Assembly (NCBI GenBank): GCA_964507305.1
Contig: CAZDPQ010000021.1
Span: 1 to 29,123 of the forward strand
Length of the DNA: 29,123 nucleotides
Source: JAQVYV01 sp964507305
GTDB lineage: Bacteria > Bacillota > Clostridia > Saccharofermentanales > UBA5734
Direction of reading: 5' to 3'
A program made the position numbers and the translations under genes. The notes below the pieces were generated by a model, which saw only the letters and a program-made list of their open reading frames with translations, ran no database searches and was not told the origin of the DNA. This document shows, in pieces, positions 7,737 through 14,440 of this stretch. Numbering within the stretch: position 1 is the stretch's first letter; each line of letters starts with the position of its first letter.

Positions 7737-7755
7737 CCATCACCAAACCTCCAAT

Positions 7756-7791
7756 AAAAAATGGACGCCGTAAGGGTGGCGTCCATTTTTT
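7756..7791 (-). terminator. Terminator of the tRNA-Ser gene
   Basis: A 14-bp perfect stem (7756-7769 with 7778-7791) carries an A-run at its base on one side and a T-run on the other, so it ends in T's on both strands. It starts a few bases after the tRNA CCA end. Confidence 0.85.
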
Positions 7792-7794
7792 CGG

Positions 7795-7887
7795 TGGCGG
7801 AGGAAGAGAGATTCGAACTCTCGAGACGCTTTTGGCGCCTACACGATTTCCAGTCGTGCGCCCTCGACCGAGCTAGGCGATTCCTCC
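7795..7887 (-). tRNA. tRNA-Ser (anticodon GGA)
   Basis: Reading leftward from 7887 the sequence begins GGAGGAAT and ends TTCCTCCGCCA, giving a 7-bp acceptor stem, a G discriminator and an encoded CCA. The anticodon stem GCACGAC...CGTGT-side holds the loop CTGGAAA with anticodon GGA, reading UCC/UCU serine codons. A long variable arm, as expected for serine tRNAs, follows, and the T arm contains GAGTTCGAATCTC. Length is 93 nt. Its 3' end is the source-like sequence of the repeat array downstream. Confidence 0.95.
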
Positions 7888-7973
7888 AGAGAAGTTATTC
7901 AGTTTTCGGTGCGGGTCCCGGGGGTGCGGCTGCTGCGTGTTGCGGCGAGCGGCGAGCGGGATGACGCCAGAAA

Positions 7974-8002
7974 ATATTAGCATTTTAGGCGGGCATTGTC
8001 AA
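7974..8002 (-). promoter_or_regulatory. Consensus promoter of tRNA-Ser
   Basis: Reading leftward, a perfect TTGACA (8002-7997) and TAATAT (7979-7974) are separated by exactly 17 bp. The start point would be near 7967, about 80 nt before the mature tRNA. This is the strongest sigma-70 type promoter in the window. I see nothing else in the 7888-8091 interval. Confidence 0.75.
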
Positions 8003-8091
8003 TGCAAAAGCACGGCAGGCACGGCGGGGGTAAATTGCAATCTTTTCTTCCCGTAAATTTCGGAAATGGGTATTGTAAAGATGCCGGTCTT

Positions 8092-8370
8092 TCAGAGGAG
8101 TTCGCGGTCGGCGCTGATGATTTCGCCGTCGATGCGGCTTGCGATCAGGTTCAGGATGGAGTCCATGAGGCTGTCGGCCATGGCGGGGCCGGTTACGATG
8201 CCGGCGATCGTGAGGATGAGACGGCTGTGGGTGTCGTGTTCGGCGGTTTCGGCGATGGTGATGTTGAAGCGGCGGCGCAGGATGTCGCGGAGGCTTTGGG
8301 CGGTCATGCGTTTTTCTTTGAGGGTGCGCGCGCCGGGGAGATGGATGGTGACGGTCATGGCGGCGATCAT
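8092..8370 (-). CDS. YlxP-like DUF503 protein
   Basis: The 92-residue product matches the DUF503/YlxP pattern: IHLPGARTLKEKR near the start, SLRDILRRRFNITIAETAEHD in the middle, then a stretch ending in EIISADRELL. The family is small, cytoplasmic and widespread in Firmicutes, often near ribosome-assembly genes; its function is not settled. Here it instead follows endonuclease IV, overlapping it by 4 bp (ATGA), which suggests translational coupling. Length is normal for the family. Confidence 0.85.
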   Translation of the reverse strand: MIAAMTVTIHLPGARTLKEKRMTAQSLRDILRRRFNITIAETAEHDTHSRLILTIAGIVTGPAMADSLMDSILNLIASRIDGEIISADRELL

Positions 8371-9227
8371 GGGGTCACGCTTCCGGCCGGGGGTGTTTCA
8401 CGGTATAGGCTGCGCAGCTGGCGGATTTCGGCGGCGTAGCCGTCGAGGTCGTTGGGGGTTTCGAGATAGAAGGGGAGGCTGCGGAGGCGGGGGTGGTTGA
8501 TGAGGCGTTCGATCGCGGGGAGGCCGAGGGTGCCTTCGCCGATTTTGGCGTGCCGGTCTTTGCGGCTGCCGGCGGGGTTCTGGCTGTCGTTGAGGTGGAT
8601 GGCTTTGAGGTATGTGAGGCCGATTTCGCGGTCGAATTCGGCGAGGACGCTGTCGGGGTCGTCGGCGATGGGGTAGCCGGCGTCGTGGACGTGGCAGGTG
8701 TCGAGGCAGATCCCGGCTTTTTCGGGGTGGCGGAGGCCATCGAGGATTTTGTAGAGTTCGTGGAAAGTGCTGCCGATTTCGCTGCCTTTGCCGGCCATGG
8801 TTTCGAGGAGGATGGTGGTGGTTTGGTCGGGCTGGAGGAGGCTGTTGAGGAGTTCCGTGATGCAGGCGATCCCGGCGTCGGGGCCCTGGCCGGTGTGGCT
8901 GCCGGGGTGGAAGTTGTAGAAGCTGCCCGGGAAGTGTTCCATGCGCCGGAGGTCGTCGGTCATGGCGATGCGGGCGAATTCGCGGATCTTCGGGTCGGAG
9001 GAGGCGGCGTTCAGGGTGTAGGGGGCGTGGCCGAGGATCGCGGTGATCCCGTGGCGGGCGGCGAGGTGGAGGAAGGCGTCCGCGTCGGCGGGGTCGATGT
9101 CTTTGGCCTGGCTGCCGCGCGGGTTGCGGGTGAAAAATTGGAGCGTATTGGCGCCGATCCGGATCGCGTCTTGCCCCATGGCTTCGAATCCGGCGGATAC
9201 CGATAGGTGGCTTCCGATCGTGAGCAT
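8367..9227 (-). CDS. nfo: Endonuclease IV (AP endonuclease, deoxyribonuclease IV)
   Basis: The 286-residue TIM-barrel enzyme cuts DNA 5' of abasic sites in base-excision repair. All nine expected zinc ligands can be placed: H67 (LGHAPY), H107 (NFHPGSHTG), E142 (LLETMAGKG), D176 and H179 (CLDTCHVHD), H211 (AIHLND), D224 and H226 (KDRHAKIGEG) and E256 (YLETPND). Length is normal. GGAGAAAAACCGG precedes the ATG at 9227. It is the first gene of a two-gene unit with the DUF503 gene, whose start overlaps its stop. A purine-rich leader (see the 9272-9305 repeat) lies just upstream. Confidence 0.97.
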   Translation of the reverse strand: MLTIGSHLSVSAGFEAMGQDAIRIGANTLQFFTRNPRGSQAKDIDPADADAFLHLAARHGITAILGHAPYTLNAASSDPKIREFARIAMTDDLRRMEHFPGSFYNFHPGSHTGQGPDAGIACITELLNSLLQPDQTTTILLETMAGKGSEIGSTFHELYKILDGLRHPEKAGICLDTCHVHDAGYPIADDPDSVLAEFDREIGLTYLKAIHLNDSQNPAGSRKDRHAKIGEGTLGLPAIERLINHPRLRSLPFYLETPNDLDGYAAEIRQLRSLYRETPPAGSVTP

Positions 9228-9271
9228 CCGGTTTTTCTCCTTTCCTTTTACCTTTCCGTTGACCTTTCCTT

Positions 9272-9305
9272 TTCCTTGTATTTTCTTTTTCCTTGCACTT
9301 TCTTT
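9272..9305. repeat. 17-bp tandem repeat in the leader of nfo
   Basis: TTCCTTGTATTTTCTTT (9272-9288) is followed directly by TTCCTTGCACTTTCTTT (9289-9305), two mismatches apart. It is part of a pyrimidine-rich tract of about 80 bp, which is purine-rich in the transcript of nfo. Purpose unknown; low complexity may be enough to explain it. Confidence 0.6.
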
Positions 9306-9363
9306 TTCCGATCCCTTTTCGGTTCCTTCGGATCCGGCGGCTGCCGGCGGTGCAGTCGGGCGG

Positions 9364-10224
9364 TCAGCGGAGGAGTTCGTTGACCCGGCGGTATTCGCGC
9401 GGGCTGTAGTTCATGTTGTCCTTGAAGAGCCGGGAGAAGTAGAATTCGTCTTCGTAGCCGAGCTCGAGCGCGATCTCCTGGACGTTTTTGTCCGTGAGCA
9501 GGAGGAGCATGCCGGCTTTCTGGATCAGGCGGTTGATGATGTAGCGGTGCAGCGTGATGCCGTTGTCACGGCGGAATCGCCGGCGCATGGTTTCGTAGGA
9601 GACGCCGAGTCCGCGGCAGACTTCACCGGGCGTCAGGGCGGCCGACAGGTTTTTTTCTACGTAGGAGAACAGCGCGCTGTAGCGGTTGGCCAGATCGAGG
9701 TATTTGCGGTGTTCGGGCAGGCATTCGCGGATGAAGCGGGCCAGGGATTCGTAGACGATGCCCCAGATCAGCAGCAGGTCGGCGGGTTCGCCCTTGCGGT
9801 AGGAGTCGAGCAGCATCGCCAGGCTTTCCTGCGGCAGGGGCAGGACGAAGCAGCGGTTGATGCGGTCGAGCATGTCGGTGTCCGCGTAGTGCCAGGTGAT
9901 GTGGAAGTAGAATTTTTCGATCCGCCTGGCGGTGCGGAGGTTGACCTTCGTGTTCGGCGGGATCAGGTACATGGAGCCCGGCAGGAGGTCGATCCTGCCC
10001 TGTTCGGTCTCGAGCCAGCCGGAGTCGGCGATCATGTAGTAGATCCGCGCGAAGGGGGACATGACGTTGTACTGGTTCCAGGTCATGTCGCCGACGAAGT
10101 GCCCGTGGTCGAGGATCTTGATGTCGAAATGGTTGAGATAGCTGATCATGTGCTTGTTTCGGGTCACTCCGTGCGAATCCGTGCGGAATGCTTCGTTGTC
10201 GGTCACATGTTCGTGGCGGATCAT
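9364..10224 (-). CDS. AraC-family transcriptional regulator
   Basis: The protein (286 residues from the ATG at 10224) has an N-terminal cupin-like ligand-binding region (about 1-150; note LLPGSMYLIPPNTKVNL and FYFHITWHY) and a C-terminal AraC double HTH with LTPGEVCRGLGVSYETMRRRFRRDNGITLHRYI and VQEIALELGYEDEFYFSRLFKDNMNYSPREYR. The second is the usual AraC signature. An in-frame ATG at 10284 would add 20 low-complexity basic residues; GGA stands about 6 nt before 10224, so I prefer that start, but both are possible. It is divergent from L-fucose isomerase, which suggests it controls fucose or related sugar use; the ligand is inferred only from position. Confidence 0.92.
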   Translation of the reverse strand: MIRHEHVTDNEAFRTDSHGVTRNKHMISYLNHFDIKILDHGHFVGDMTWNQYNVMSPFARIYYMIADSGWLETEQGRIDLLPGSMYLIPPNTKVNLRTARRIEKFYFHITWHYADTDMLDRINRCFVLPLPQESLAMLLDSYRKGEPADLLLIWGIVYESLARFIRECLPEHRKYLDLANRYSALFSYVEKNLSAALTPGEVCRGLGVSYETMRRRFRRDNGITLHRYIINRLIQKAGMLLLLTDKNVQEIALELGYEDEFYFSRLFKDNMNYSPREYRRVNELLR

Positions 10225-10316
10225 GCCGTTTCCATCCCCCTTCCCCTGCCCCCGCTGCAGGAGCTTCGATGGGCGCCGGGTCATTTTATCTATGTTCTGT
10301 CCTGTGTATATCCATT

Positions 10317-10342
10317 ATTGTACCAAAGAATCCATTAATGGA
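10317..10342 (-). promoter_or_regulatory. araC-type gene promoter with adjoining palindromic operator candidate
   Basis: Reading leftward, TGGTACAAT (10325-10317) is an extended -10. Directly upstream lies the perfect 12-bp palindrome TCCATTAATGGA (10331-10342), where a -35 element would be. A regulator bound there could control the araC-type gene itself and perhaps the divergent fucI. Operator function is inference. Confidence 0.45.
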
Positions 10343-10392
10343 GAAGACTGGCGTTATACAATAAAGATGAGCTCCATATGCGGGCTTGACAG

Positions 10393-10420
10393 CCGCGGGA
10401 TTTTTCGGATCGTTCCGCGG
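10393..10420. promoter_or_regulatory. Inverted repeat upstream of fucI
   Basis: CCGCGG at 10393-10398 and again at 10415-10420 flank 16 bp, extending to near-matching GA/TT pairs inside. It sits about 70 bp before the fucI start in the divergent intergenic region. It may be an operator or a leader hairpin. I could not settle on one fucI promoter; a TATAAG at 10451-10456 is one weak candidate. Confidence 0.3.
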
Positions 10421-10487
10421 ACAGTCTTTATTTCATTTTCACGGCACTTTTATAAGTGTTTCGGAGAATTATCAGGAGGTATTTATC

Positions 10488-12296
10488 ATGAGTTTCCAGA
10501 AAAACGAACCACGCAACAGCCTTGTCGGAAGAATGCCGAAGATCGGCATCCGGCCTCTGGTGGACGGACGCCGTGCCGGGGTCCGGGAGAACCTGGAGGA
10601 ACGGACCATGGCGATGGCCGAACAGGCGGCGGCGCTGATCACGGGGAGTCTGAGGCATGCGAACGGGCTGCCCGTGGAGTGCGTCATCGCGAAGACGTGC
10701 ATCGGCGGTGTGGCCGAGGCCGCGGCCTGTGCGGACTATTTCGCGGCCGAGAATGTGACCGCGACGCTGTCGGTGACCCCGAGCTGGTGCTACGGCACGG
10801 AAGTGATGGACATGGATCCGCTGACGATCAAAGCGGTCTGGGGGTTCAACGGCACCGAGCGGCCGGGGGCGGTCCTGCTGGCGGCCGCCATGTCGGCGCA
10901 CGCGCAGCGCAGGCTGCCGGCGTTCGCGGTCTACGGGCATGATGTGCAGGATGCGGTAGATACATCGATGCCGGACGATGTCCGGGAGAAGATCCTGCTG
11001 TGGGCCAAGGCTGCTCTTGCCGCCGGTACGCTCCGGGGGAAGTCCTATGTCAACATCGGCAGTTCCTGCATGGGCATCGCCGGTTCCTATGTCGACGCGC
11101 AGATGTTCCAGGAATACTTCGGGCTTCGCACGGAGTGGATGGACCAGGTCGAAATCGAGCGGCGGATCGCACGCGGGATCTACGACCACGAGGAGTTCGC
11201 GCGCGCGAAGGCGTGGCGCGAGGCGTACTGCCCGGAAGGCTGGGACAAGAACGAGGGCGACCCCCTGGCATATACCAGGGAGCAGAAGGATGAACAGTGG
11301 GAGCGCGTCGTGATCCAGACGATGATCATCCGGGATATCATGATCGGCAATCCCAGACTCGCGGAGATGGGGTACGGCGAAGAGGCGCTTGGCCGCAATG
11401 CCATCGCGGCCGGGGTGCAGGGTCAGAGGCAGTGGACCGACCATTTCCCGAATTACGATTTTTCCGAATCGCTGCTCAATTCGTCGTTTGACTGGAACGG
11501 GATCCGCGAGCCCATGATCCTGGCGACCGAAAATGACACGCTGAACGGGATGGCGATGCTGCTCGGGCATCTGGTCAACGATTCCGCCTCCGTTTTCGCC
11601 GATGTCCGCACCTACTGGAGCCCGGCGGCGATCGAGCGCGTGACCGGCTGGAAGCCCGAAGGCGCGGCTTCCAACGGGTTGATCCATCTGATCAATTCCG
11701 GCGCCGCGGCCGTCGACGGCTGCGGAGAGATGCGCGATGCCGCCGGCAGGGCGGTCATGAAGCCATTCTGGGAGGTCAGCGAAAGTGATGCCGCCGCGTG
11801 CCTGAAAGCGACGCAGTGGTGTCCCGCGGATGTCCATTATTTCCGCGGAGGCGGATTTTCCTCCATGTTCGAAACCAAGGCGGAGATGCCGGTCACGATG
11901 GTGCGCGTCAACATCGTCGCAGGGATCGGCCCGGTCCTGCAGATCGCGGAAGGCACCACGGTGCGTCTGCCCGAAAAGGTCAGCGCGATCCTCCAGAAGC
12001 GCACCGACCCGACCTGGCCAAGCACCTGGTTTGTTCCGCGCGTCACGGGAGAGGATTCCTTCAAGGATGTCTATGGCGTCATGGCGGACTGGGGCGCCAA
12101 CCACGGATCCTTGAGCTACGGCCATATCGGGGCGAAGCTGATCACCCTGGCCAGTATGCTGCGCATCCCCGTTTCGATGCACAATGTCCCGGAAGACCGG
12201 ATCTTCCGTCCTCATTCCTGGTCCGGATTCGGCACGAAGGATCCCGAGGGCGCCGATTACAAAGCCTGCGAAACGTACGGGCCGCTGTACCGCTGA
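10488..12296 (+). CDS. fucI: L-fucose isomerase
   Basis: The 602-residue enzyme converts L-fucose to L-fuculose, the first step of fucose breakdown, and often also acts on D-arabinose. From PKIGIRPLVDGRRAGVRENLEE at the N-terminus to the final YGPLYR it follows the FucI pattern throughout, including TPSWCYGTEVMDMDP, WGFNGTERPGAV and GVQGQRQWTDHFPN. The active-site residues are present: E348 in ATENDTLNG, D372 in FADVRTYWSP and H539 in WGANHGSL, each exactly 11 positions beyond E337, D361 and H528 of the E. coli enzyme. AGGAGG stands 8 nt before the ATG at 10488. No fuculose kinase or aldolase gene follows in this window, so the rest of the pathway must be elsewhere. Confidence 0.97.
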   Translation: MSFQKNEPRNSLVGRMPKIGIRPLVDGRRAGVRENLEERTMAMAEQAAALITGSLRHANGLPVECVIAKTCIGGVAEAAACADYFAAENVTATLSVTPSWCYGTEVMDMDPLTIKAVWGFNGTERPGAVLLAAAMSAHAQRRLPAFAVYGHDVQDAVDTSMPDDVREKILLWAKAALAAGTLRGKSYVNIGSSCMGIAGSYVDAQMFQEYFGLRTEWMDQVEIERRIARGIYDHEEFARAKAWREAYCPEGWDKNEGDPLAYTREQKDEQWERVVIQTMIIRDIMIGNPRLAEMGYGEEALGRNAIAAGVQGQRQWTDHFPNYDFSESLLNSSFDWNGIREPMILATENDTLNGMAMLLGHLVNDSASVFADVRTYWSPAAIERVTGWKPEGAASNGLIHLINSGAAAVDGCGEMRDAAGRAVMKPFWEVSESDAAACLKATQWCPADVHYFRGGGFSSMFETKAEMPVTMVRVNIVAGIGPVLQIAEGTTVRLPEKVSAILQKRTDPTWPSTWFVPRVTGEDSFKDVYGVMADWGANHGSLSYGHIGAKLITLASMLRIPVSMHNVPEDRIFRPHSWSGFGTKDPEGADYKACETYGPLYR

Positions 12297-12339
12297 CGGA
12301 GCAGAAGCGCTCCAGGTGCAGAAGCGGTCCGGGAGCGCT

Positions 12340-12371
12340 GCGCACCGAGTGCGCGGCGCACCGGGTGCGCG
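12340..12371. repeat. Two tandem hairpin repeats between convergent genes
   Basis: GCGCACCGAGTGCGCG (12340-12355) is followed directly by GCGCACCGGGTGCGCG (12356-12371), one mismatch apart. Each forms a 6-bp GC stem with a 3-nt loop. They lie between the ends of fucI and the propeller gene and may stop transcripts or protect their ends; no T-tract follows. Confidence 0.6.
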
Positions 12372-12387
12372 GCGCGCGTCCGGTGCG

Positions 12388-14406
12388 TCAGCGGATCTTC
12401 ACGCCGGCAATCAGGCCGCCGCGCGTGCCGACCACGAGGATGTCGCCGAAGACGGCGGCGGAGGATTCGATGTTGCCGCCGGATGACGGTGTGTCGCCGC
12501 CGAAATCCCGCTGAAGCGTGATCACGTCGAGGCGGGTGCCGGTGCTGCCGTCGATCAGGTGGACCTGGCTGACGGAGTCCGTCATCAGGACATACATGGC
12601 TCCGTCGCCGTCATAGACATCGACCGGCGAGCCCCAGCTGTAATGGTTCATCTTGTATTCCCAGATCAGCCCGCCGGACGCGGTGTCGAACGCGGCGAGC
12701 GTGTTGCCGCTCGAGTAGCCCGCGGTCATGCAGACGCTGACGATCAGCATGTTCGAATACCGGCCTTTTCCCAGGATGAAGCTGCCGAGGATGCCGCCGT
12801 TGATGTCGTTGCCGGAGCGTTCGACGTCGTTGTAGGTGTAGGCGGGGTAGAAGTTGCGCCAGACGATCTCTCCGGTCATGGCGTCGATTTTGTAAATATA
12901 GGCTTTCCCCTGATAGGTGCCCGTGATGGCCTGCTGGTTGTCGACCTCCGTGCCGCAGTACAGGTACAGCCGGCCGCCGTCCTGCTGCAGAACGGGCGTG
13001 ACGTCATTGTCATCATCGAGCTTCCGCGACCACACCGGCTTGAGCGTATTCAGGTCGACGCAGTTGATCGTGCCGGAATTGTCGTCGAAGTAGCCGTAGG
13101 AGCCGTAGACCGCAATCGAGCTTTCGATCCCCTGGGAAGAGGTCGCCGAAGACTTGTAGCGGTAGTCGGCAAACGCGGGGGCGATCGAGATCGTGCCCGC
13201 GGATTTGCTGAAGGCCGTGTTGAGCTTCATGGTGTAGATCATGCCGTTTTCGCAGGGGTAGACCAGGGTATCCGCCGCGGCATCGACGATCGGCGAGGAG
13301 TCGAGCGCACCCCAGGAATTGCGATAGGAGCGCGTCTCGTTCCAGGTGTCCTTGAAATACAGAAGCGATCCGTCGATCAGGCTGAAGATCCGGAAGCCCA
13401 TCTGTCCGCTCGCGTTTTCGGGCGGGTAGTCGCCCTGCCCGACATACAGGAGCGGATAGCCTCTCGGGTCGATGGCCGGCGTCCCCTTGACCGCGACGCC
13501 GATGTTGATCGCCGGGCGCGTCGACTTGCCGTCGTCCAGGTCATAGAAGTAGATATTGCCGTCCATCGAGGCGGTGACGACTTCGACCAGGCCGGATTTG
13601 CTTTTTTTATCCTCATACAGATTCATCAGACGGCGGACGTCTGCGTCCCATTGGACCATGACGGGTTGTCCCGTCCAGCCGGTGCCGGACCAGGAAAAAT
13701 CCCATCGGGAGGACTTCATGCCGCCCATGCTGCGTTCCCAGATCTGGGACAGCTTCTTCTCGCGAACCGCCGCGGTGCCGAAGCTCGGCGCATTGCGGAA
13801 ATTGTTGCCGCGGAAGGTCAGGACGCCGGGGACCTGGTTGTAGTCGATCGGGTCGTACAGCGAGATCGGCGTGCCGCGGCTGTAGGAGGACACCGCTTTG
13901 CCGCCGCTGTAGGCCTGCGATGTGAAGTGGAGCGCGGAGGGCAGCAGGCCGGACAGGATGTCCCCCATCGTCAGGTGCTGTGTGAATGAGCCGGCCAGCA
14001 GGATCGGATTGCCGGGGCCCTGGAGGGCCCGGGTCGGTTCGGGCGACGGGGATGCCGCGGAGACCGGGCCGGAGGATGCGAGGCTGCCGGACGATGATCC
14101 GCCGGACGCCGGGGTGGATGAAGATGTGGCGGAAGATGCGCCGGAGCCGGCACTCTGCGAGGAGGATGTGTCCGAGCTGTTCCCCGCGATGTACAGGCGG
14201 TATACCGCGCTCACGGACAGGATGAGGCCGACGGACACCAGGAGGATCAGGATGGAGAGGGCGATTTTGCGGAACGCGCCGCGCCTGTGCGCTGCGGAAG
14301 AACGCTTCCCGTAAAAGGAGCGCGTGACGGCGCTCCGGCCGGCTGAATGCGCGCGGCCGCGCGTCCCGCTCCCCCGGATCGGTCCTCTGCCCGTAGACTG
14401 TTTCAT
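12388..14406 (-). CDS. Membrane-anchored PQQ-type beta-propeller protein (paralogue 1)
   Basis: The 672-residue protein has a basic cytoplasmic start (about 1-47), one membrane helix (about 48-70), a Ser/Gly/Ala-rich linker (about 77-124), then a long region with PQQ-like/YVTN propeller repeats (MDGNIYFYDLDDGKSTR, AIDPRGYPLLYVGQGD, MTGEIVWRNFYP, ASGGLIWEYKMNHY). The end, VFGDILVVGTRGGLIAGVKIR, also fits a propeller blade. It is therefore anchored in the membrane with the propeller outside. No enzyme residues or cofactor site can be assigned; a binding or scaffold role is likely. AAGGG lies 5 nt before the ATG. It follows its paralogue by 34 nt on the same strand. Confidence 0.85.
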   Translation of the reverse strand: MKQSTGRGPIRGSGTRGRAHSAGRSAVTRSFYGKRSSAAHRRGAFRKIALSILILLVSVGLILSVSAVYRLYIAGNSSDTSSSQSAGSGASSATSSSTPASGGSSSGSLASSGPVSAASPSPEPTRALQGPGNPILLAGSFTQHLTMGDILSGLLPSALHFTSQAYSGGKAVSSYSRGTPISLYDPIDYNQVPGVLTFRGNNFRNAPSFGTAAVREKKLSQIWERSMGGMKSSRWDFSWSGTGWTGQPVMVQWDADVRRLMNLYEDKKSKSGLVEVVTASMDGNIYFYDLDDGKSTRPAINIGVAVKGTPAIDPRGYPLLYVGQGDYPPENASGQMGFRIFSLIDGSLLYFKDTWNETRSYRNSWGALDSSPIVDAAADTLVYPCENGMIYTMKLNTAFSKSAGTISIAPAFADYRYKSSATSSQGIESSIAVYGSYGYFDDNSGTINCVDLNTLKPVWSRKLDDDNDVTPVLQQDGGRLYLYCGTEVDNQQAITGTYQGKAYIYKIDAMTGEIVWRNFYPAYTYNDVERSGNDINGGILGSFILGKGRYSNMLIVSVCMTAGYSSGNTLAAFDTASGGLIWEYKMNHYSWGSPVDVYDGDGAMYVLMTDSVSQVHLIDGSTGTRLDVITLQRDFGGDTPSSGGNIESSAAVFGDILVVGTRGGLIAGVKIR

Positions 14407-14440
14407 ATGCCCTTCTCCCCGCGCCTTGAGCTGCGTCCCA

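Noticed and set aside
7496..7786. Open frame of 96 codons on the - strand across the repeat array
   Set aside because: It is made of the terminator and palindromes, starts within the tRNA terminator and has no ribosome site. The AEESSAR strings come from the repeats.
8493..9206. Long + strand open frame opposite nfo
   Set aside because: Shadow of a GC-rich gene: Gly/Val/Ala/Asp-rich and without family motifs, while the - strand has all nine zinc ligands.
9043..10338. 431-codon + strand frame opposite the AraC-type gene
   Set aside because: Low-complexity translation typical of antisense in high-GC DNA; the - strand AraC signature is clear.
10428..12215. 595-codon - strand frame opposite fucI
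   Set aside because: Rich in Arg/His/Asp/Gly without motifs; fucI on the + strand aligns over its full length with catalytic residues.
12455..12480. Apparent extra copy of the palindrome arm (GGCGGAGGATTC) in the propeller gene
   Set aside because: Only the left part matches; it encodes the conserved ESSAAVFG segment, which is also present in the paralogue, so it is chance.
12559..13989. 476-codon + strand frame opposite propeller paralogue 1
   Set aside because: Antisense shadow: repeated Val/Asp/Arg/Gly, no ribosome site, and the paralogue shows that the - strand is conserved.
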